From the NCBI GenBank assembly GCA_949987565.1, contig OX465108.1, positions 1,357,477 to 1,421,476 on the forward strand: DNA of 64,000 nucleotides, given 5' to 3'. Shown one piece after another: positions 58,273-64,000 of this stretch. The notes beneath the pieces are model-generated. The model was not told where the DNA came from, ran no database searches, and saw only the letters and a list, made by a program, of their open reading frames with translations. The translations under genes and the position numbers were made by a program. The stretch's first letter is position 1. Every line of letters starts with the position of its first letter. The DNA is from Luidia sarsii. Its lineage: Eukaryota; Echinodermata; Asteroidea; Paxillosida; Luidiidae.

Positions 58273-60672
58273 TCAGATCCACATATTGACCGGCTGATCG
58301 GCCGGCGGATCGGGGTTGGCCTTGGCGGCCTGCGCCCGCGGCGGCCCGGGGCCCTTGTGGCCCAGGGGCCCGTTGCTCGTCATCGGCATGGCCGAGCCCG
58401 GCGGTCCCAGCCGCGTGGCCCCTTCCGCCGACGAGCAGCTGCCCATGGACCAGAAGCAGAGCACGTCGATAAAGAAGATGATGACGCTGAGCACCAGTCC
58501 AATGGCCAGCACGTAGTACACCCCTTCCAGGTCGTTAGCATTGATGGAGAGCACGCTCTCCTCCTCCCAGATCGTCTCCTTCTCGCACTTCTGGTAGCCG
58601 AACCACTGAAAGGTCGTCAGGTTCCTGAGCACGTCGTCGGCACGCAGCTTATTCATCACGTAGGTGATCTGGTCGCGCAAGGGCGAGCCGGATGGCGTGG
58701 CGAAGGCGTACTTCATCTTCTTCACCGGGTCGCCCACGATGTAGAGGTCGCACCAGGGACCGCGCTGGCTGTAGTACGAGAGCAGGATCTCCTCGCTGAC
58801 CAGGGCGTAGTGACCGTTGTCGTTGCGGACTCGGAGGGCGCCATCTCGCATGCGCTCCACGAACGGGTCGCGGTCCAGCACGCCCATGAGGGACATGAGC
58901 TGCTGGTCGGACGCCTTGGACGACATGGAGTAGTAGTCGTGTGTGGGCCCGTTGCGCACCATCCCGATCTTGAGCAGCGGCTCGTTCAGGAGGTCCACGG
59001 GGTCGTTGATGGTCAGGATGTTGCGGTCGGTGGTGATGTACTCGCTCAGGTTCAGCATGTAGGTGAAGATCATGACCAGGCTGAAGAAGAACCAGGCGGA
59101 GAGGAGGAGGCGGCCGGCGTAGGTGACGGGCGAGGCCTTGTGGCCGCGCATGAAGATGATGCCCGTCAGGAGCCAGGCGGTGTTGCGCAGCGTGAACTCG
59201 TTGGCCTGGTCGCGGGTGGACTCGCCCCGCTCGGACCGCTTGCGGTACTCCAGCGGGTGGTGCCGCATGAGGGCCCAGAGGGCCAGCACCGTGATGCCGA
59301 AGGCGAAGAGGTTGACCAGCCACGTGTCCCAGTCGAAGGAGAAGGCGAAGTTGAAGGGGAAGTCGCGCACCCAGTTGGGGTGTTTGATTAGGACCTTGAT
59401 GTTGCTCTTGACGAAGTGCTTGGTGAAGTCGATCACCTCCTCGCGGGGTCCGGTCACGGTGAAGGCACCGGCGGCCAGGTCCGCATCCTGAAGAGTAGAA
59501 GGAAAGGAAAGGAAGGAAGGAAGGAAGGAAGGAAGGAAGGAAGAAAAGGAAGGAAGGAAGGAAGGAAGGAAGGAAGGAAGGAAGGAAGGAAGGAAGGAAG
59601 GAAGGAAGGAAGGAAGGAAGGAAGGAAGGAAGGAAGGAAGGAAGGAAGGAAGGAAGGAAGGAAGGAAGGATCGATGAAGGAAGGAAGGAAGGAAGGAAGG
59701 AAGGAAGGAAGGAAGGAAGGAAGGAAGGAAGGAAGGAAGGAAGGAAGGAAGGAAGGAAGGAAGGAAGGAAGGAAGGAAGGAAGGAAGGAAGGAAGGAAGG
59801 AAGGAAGGAAGGAAGGAAGGAAGGAAGGAAGGAAGGAAGGAAGGAAGGAAGGAAGGAAGGAGGGAGGGAGGGAGGGAGGGAAGGAAGGAAGGAAGGAAGG
59901 AAGGAAGGAAGGAAGGAAGGAAGGAAGGAAGGAAGGAAGGAAGGAAGGAAGGAAGGAAGGAAGGAAGGAAGGAAGGAAGGAAGGAAGGAAGGAAGGAAGG
60001 AAGGAAGGAAGGAAGGAAGGAAGGAAGGAAGGAAGGAAGGAAGGAAGGAAGGAAGGAAGGAAGGAAGGAAGAAGGAAGGAAGGAAGGAAGGAAGGAAGGA
60101 AGGAAGGAAGGAAGGAAGGAAGGAAGGAAGAAAAGGAAGGAAGGAAGGAAGGAAGGAAGGAAGGAAGGAAGGATCGAGGAAGGAAGGAAGGAAGGAAGGA
60201 AGGAAGGAAGGAAGGAAGGAAGGAAGGAAGGAAGGAAGGAAGGAAGGAAGGAAGGAAGGAAGGAAGGAAGGAAGGGAAGTTAGCCAGTGGCAACTGTTAC
60301 TACCAAACAAAAATCTTGACAGACAGACATGAAGAAGTTGCACCGCCTCTTATAGGCGTGGATGGGTCTCTTGACGATTCTCTTCTGCTAATCTTGCAGA
60401 TTTTCAAGTTGGTTTGCAAAAACGATAACCCTCCTCCTCCTCCTCCTCCCCTTGCCCCTTCTCCCCATTCTCCCCCCTCTCCTCCTCATTATAATCTTCA
60501 TCAACACAATGTACCCCATCATCTTCGTTCTCTTCTTCTGCATCCATCACTGGACACAGAAAAGTGACTCTAAGAGCCGAGAGAAGGAATAGTATGGGGA
60601 GAGAGGGGGGGAGGGAGAGAGGTGGACAGACAGCCCGACAGACAGAGAGACAGACAGACAGACAGACAGCCC

Positions 60673-60705
<33 letters not shown>

Positions 60706-62615
60706 CCAGATAGACAGACAGACAGACAGACAACCAACTAAGAGACAACTAAGACAACTAAGAGACAGACGGACAGACAGAGGAACTGACAGACACACAG
60801 GAGAACTGAGAGACCGTCAACCAGAGACAAGCACACATCCAGGGAGTCCATGCGGAGACAGAGAAACCACACCCAAGCCGGGACCTACCGAGTCCTGCAG
60901 CTCCTTGACGATGCCGTCCCACTCGCCAGTGTTGGGGTTCCTCTTGCCGTAGTAGCCCTCGGCCACCAGCTCGATGCGGTACTTGAACTCTATGTCCAGG
61001 TCCTCCTCGAACACCTTCTGGACGTGCATCAGGAGATCGGGAATGATGCCGTAGAAGCGATCCAGCCCAAACTCCTCCTCATTTGTCTGACGCCTGGCCC
61101 GGTCGTACTTATGGTCCTTCAGCATCAGGAAGGGAGGTTCCTGTGGTCGGAGGGGGGGGGGGGGTCGACAAAATTTACGCCACTTTGAAGCCTCGTTCAT
61201 CTCAATCTCAGACCGTTTTCAAATGAAGGCTTAGGCTCGGGCTAATCCTGCCATACACGTCACAGCGCGCAGGCAGTGCTTGACGGCCTACATACCACAC
61301 AAAAACTACGCATCTTTTGTGGTATACTCTGGTATATGTGCCTTATCCTACCACACTGAATTAGTGTGTATAGGGCCATATACCACAGAATGCCACCAGT
61401 ATTTGTGTGTAGAGGACTGTATACCACAACATGACACAGAAAAAAAAACATGTGTGGTAAATTGTGGTCTACATGTCTCTTCTCACATGCAACACAGTTT
61501 TCAAAAATGTATTGGGGAGACAAACCCTTTTCTTATTTTCGTCTGTATTTTCAAAATGTCGACGTATCAATCGTTAGGGAGGAATAATTATTCATTTATT
61601 CCCAAGAGTCGTGAATATTCATGAGTCTCCCTCACCTCGATGGAGAGGACCTTGATGTACGACTGATCCGACTGCCTGAATGGAAACATGTGGAGTCGCT
61701 TGTCCTTATTGGGCCACACTTCCTGGTACTTCCGCTCGTAGTGTTTGATGTTTTGCGTCCAGGTACCGGCCTGTTGAGAAACCACGCATAAAATGACGTC
61801 ACCGACGGAAATAGTCATTATACGGTATAGACTCGCCATATTTCTCATACATGCACCGGAGTAATAGGTTTGCGTTGACACCGTGCAACACTATCTCTTT
61901 TGTGAGTATGCGTGGTTCTGAAAAGATCCTGATGAACTCGACGTTTGGAACTGTGTACTCTGTTCGTCTTCAGGAGACTGCTGGATCCTCCTTCACCCAT
62001 GACACCAAGTTGTTCACCTCTCCCAGCAGTCCGCTCCAAATGACATACCTGAGTGAGTGGACACACGCCCAGCATATACCCAGTCTCAAGGTCCAATGCA
62101 GCATCATTTGTTCCCCCTTCAGTGTTCCCGCCTTCACCCTTAACTGGGCTAATCTCCTCACCAGGATCGCTCTCTACATAAGCCCCACTCCAAGTTAAGA
62201 GTCCAGCAGTCTCCTGAAGACGAACAGAGTGCACTGTTCGAAACGTCGAGTTCCTCCAATTCTTTTCAGAACCACACATACTCACAGAAGAGAACTTTAC
62301 ATGGTGTAATTGCAAACCTAATACTCCTGCTAGGCTCACCACGAAAACCTTCAAATCTCACCCTCTACACTTCAATATAAATGTGCGACAAACTCCCAAC
62401 CCCCTAAATAAGCTGCTAAAAGTGCTGCTGTTATCAAACAGAGAAAGCTATACAAAGACAGTTTCGACAGAACTCGAGCATAGTCAATTCACGTTCCACT
62501 ATCCCACCTTTAAGATGTTGTGCTTGTCTTTGCCCATGTAGATGTCGATGGTGTAGTTGACTCGATCCCCGTCGTCGTTGAAGGCAATCTCACCGCTGAG
62601 TCCTTCGAAACTGAT
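58273..62615 (-). CDS. Ionotropic glutamate receptor, divergent (iGluR-B), 3' part
   Basis: Four minus-strand exons join in frame: 62508-62615, 61636-61770, 60889-61140 and 58273-59487 (TGA), giving 569 residues; earlier exons lie beyond the window. Exon sizes (36, 45, 84 and 405 codons) match those of iGluR-A (36, 44, 77 and 394). Counting from the first visible codon, residues 1-81 end the amino-terminal domain, 82-200 are the S1 lobe, then M1, pore loop, M3, S2 and M4. AFT replaces PLT at 173-175, and Arg180 is kept. A Thr in NGPTH and a Glu in YALVSEE are kept. Cysteines remain in PWCD and YQKC. The pore reads FMRGHK: Met278 at the Q/R site, Arg279 and Lys282. TYMLNLSEY (307-315) replaces SYTANLAAF. 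The tail ends VNMWI. This is probably a paralogue of iGluR-A with an unusual, positively charged pore; it could be anion-permeable, non-conducting or metabotropic (inference). Confidence 0.92.
59505..60274. repeat. (GGAA)n microsatellite, about 770 bp
   Basis: Almost uninterrupted GGAA tetramers with a GGGA block (about 59861-59880) and two GATCGA interruptions (59669 and 60172). It lies in the last intron of iGluR-B; on the transcript strand it is (CCTT)n and runs to within about 20 bp of the 3' splice site at 59488. Confidence 0.97.
60600..60800. repeat. (GACA)n microsatellite
   Basis: GACAGACAGACA runs broken by GCCC and ACCA units, in the same iGluR-B intron as the GGAA array. Confidence 0.92.
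61259..61480. repeat. ACCACA/TGTGGT repeat
   Basis: CATACCACACAAAAACTACG, GCCATATACCACAGAATGCC and ACATGTGTGGTAAATTGTGG. It is related to 48170-48350 and lies in the intron between the iGluR-B exons at 60889 and 61636. Confidence 0.6.
61855..62350. mobile_element. R3 element, complete, about 500 bp with long TIRs
   Basis: Left arm GGTTTGCGTTGACACCGTG, CGTGGTTCTGAAAAGATCC, ACTCGACGTTTGGAACTG and GTCTTCAGGAGACTGCTGG. The right arm is the reverse complement of the same modules (CCAGCAGTCTCCTGAAGACG to GGTGTAATTGCAAACC). Arms of about 140-165 bp enclose about 200 bp. No transposase frame. It is the fullest R3 copy and sits in an iGluR-B intron. Confidence 0.78.
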
Positions 62616-62989
62616 CTGCAGACGACAGGACGAAATGGAGATCTTCTTCACCATTTTTTTTTCGAGAAAAACAAAAAACTCCATCTTGTGTCGGCCTCAA
62701 AGTTTAATCCCCAAAAGTGGCCCAACTTGCCTTCCTTTGCGTGTTAATTAACCCACTCTCGTAACCGTACATTTTCCATTTATTTGTGGGCCATTTAAAA
62801 GACCTTTCTCAATCGGTTGATTTGTTGAAGGCTGTATTGAACAGGATCGCCAACTGCACAGTCGTGTGATGTTGGCTGTATTCTACTACTCTTCGTTCGG
62901 TAAAAAAAAAAAAACCTAGAAAATTGAGCTGCGTCCATCGACACTATTTTATCAAGCTTGATTTTAATATAATATAATTATATCTATGA

Positions 62990-63180
62990 GGTTAATACAA
63001 AAACTGGTGCAAACTGCTCACTGACCAAAATTACCTGCAATACATCAATCTCAAAAGTAAGAGGGCCTGACGTTTCGATCCTAGCAGGACCTTTCTCAAA
63101 AGGCAAAGCTTTGTCTTTTGAGAAAGGTCCTGCTAGGATCGAAACGTCAGGCCGTCTAACTTTTGATGAATATATTTAAG
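62990..63180. repeat. R1 hairpin repeat, complete
   Basis: GTTAATACAAAAACTGGTGC, AAACTGCTCACTGACC, CCTGCAATACATCAATCTC, GGGCCTGACGTTTCGATCC, a short loop, then GAGAAAGGTCCTGCTAGG and GATCGAAACGTCAGGCC. It shows the full leader plus both arms. Confidence 0.87.
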
Positions 63181-63574
63181 CAGCTCTTTGAAGTTGGCCC
63201 TACTGTAGTACGAGACGAATCCCCTGTGAGCTTGAACGAGCCTTGTCAGATGGGACAAACAACCGTTCATCACCTCTCAGGTAATTTGTCGTGCTTCATC
63301 GTTTCGGTGGAAGTAAAAGAACGTCCAATTCCAAAGACGCAATTTCCCCCTCGCGGATGGCTGCGGCGTTGCCCGGCCGTCCTTTTTATGCAACGAGCCG
63401 GCCGGCGCTCTTCTGTGATGCCGCCTTCCAGTTAACCTCACCGGCACACGAGCGACACGGCGGGCTGACAGCTTTACGATCGGAGCCCAAACCCCGTATC
63501 GTGACCACCCCGAAGTAGTCGGGTCCGCATTTTGTTTGCGTGTGTCTCTTCTTTCAAAGCCATTGTGAAAGGAC

Positions 63575-64000
63575 AGGCAGAGAGAGGGGGAGAGAGAGGG
63601 AGAGGGTGAGTGAGGGAGAGGGGGATGAAGGGGATGGAAAGAGAGGGAGAGAGAGGGTGAGTGAGGGAGAGGGAGAGGGGACAGAGAGGGAGAGGGGGAT
63701 GAAGGGGATGGAAAGAGAGGGAGAGAGAGGGTGAGTGAGGGAGAGGGAGAGGGGGACAGAGAGGGAGAGGGGGATGAAGGGGATGGAAAGAGAGGGAGGG
63801 AGAGGGTGAGAGAGGGAGAGAGAGAGGGAAAGAGAGGGAGAGGGTGACTGAGGGAGAGGGAGAGGGGGACAGAGAGGGAGAGGGGGATGAAGGGGATGGA
63901 AAGAGAGGGAGAGAGGGGGTGAGTGAGGGAGAGGGAGAGGGGGACAGAGAGGGAGAGGGGGATGAAGGGGATGGAAAGAGAGGGAGGGAGAGGGTGAGAG
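63575..64000. repeat. GA-rich 75-bp minisatellite, continues past window
   Basis: GATGAAGGGGATGGAAAGAG recurs at 63623, 63698, 63773, 63886 and 63961: spacings 75, 75, 113 and 75. The 113 spacing equals one and a half units. Purine-rich on the + strand. Confidence 0.92.

Larger units (their letters stand above)
62616..64000 (-). other. Intron of iGluR-B
   Basis: The exon at 62508-62615 begins right after an acceptor (CTGCAG on the minus strand), so this stretch is upstream intron. The expected preceding exon, equivalent to iGluR-A 46516-46839, is not found before the window ends. Confidence 0.65.

Noticed and set aside
59416..60567. Long reading frames of Lys/Glu/Gly and Ser/Phe/Leu/Pro repeats on both strands
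   Set aside because: They are translations of the (GGAA)n microsatellite fused to shadows of the iGluR-B exon.

Overview
The window is animal nuclear DNA. Short protein-coding exons with GT..AG boundaries sit in long introns packed with microsatellites, minisatellites, MITE-like inverted repeats and tRNA-derived SINEs. There are no bacterial operons, ribosome binding sites or CRISPR arrays. The gene content (a Syt4/11-type synaptotagmin, a LAS2/C18orf54-like protein and two divergent ionotropic glutamate receptors) and the repeat style suggest a marine invertebrate, probably a non-vertebrate deuterostome such as an echinoderm, hemichordate or cephalochordate. The phylum cannot be fixed from sequence alone. 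A 200-N assembly gap lies at 3074-3273.

Layout. (1) 1-9430: the 3' end of a + strand synaptotagmin gene, with three exons giving a complete C2B domain and stop at 8224; upstream exons lie outside the window or in the gap. (2) About 11480-34800: a + strand gene of at least eight coding exons (12551-33714, 909 codons plus stop when joined) for a largely disordered protein resembling LAS2/C18orf54. It has a 12-kb intron full of repeats, a minisatellite 3' UTR and a polyadenylation signal at 34775. (3) 39870-50936: a complete + strand ten-exon ionotropic glutamate receptor of 912 residues (called iGluR-A here). (4) 58273-62615 and beyond: the last four exons of a second receptor on the - strand (iGluR-B), arranged tail-to-tail with the first. 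(5) 62616-64000: intron of iGluR-B with repeats.

The most interesting biology is the convergent receptor pair. The two share exon architecture and a C-terminal Met-Trp-Ile, and both keep the ligand-binding Thr, Arg and Glu. Both have strongly altered pore loops and gating motifs. The near-invariant M3 motif SYTANLAAF reads LYLLNLTHF in A and TYMLNLSEY in B. The Q/R site is Leu in A and Met in B, and in B the pore also carries Arg and Lys where other receptors have Gln and Asp. This suggests a lineage-specific receptor class with altered or lost cation conduction (inference).

The non-coding part holds several repeat families, labelled here R1 (hairpin with GACGTTTCGATCC), R3 (inverted repeat with a hammerhead-like hairpin), R4, R5, R6 and a tRNA-derived SINE. 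It also has a seven-unit 151-bp tandem array carrying a pol III B-box, and a 183-bp MITE with perfect 46-bp terminal repeats and a 9-bp target-site duplication. Long pyrimidine tracts abut the 3' splice sites of three introns.
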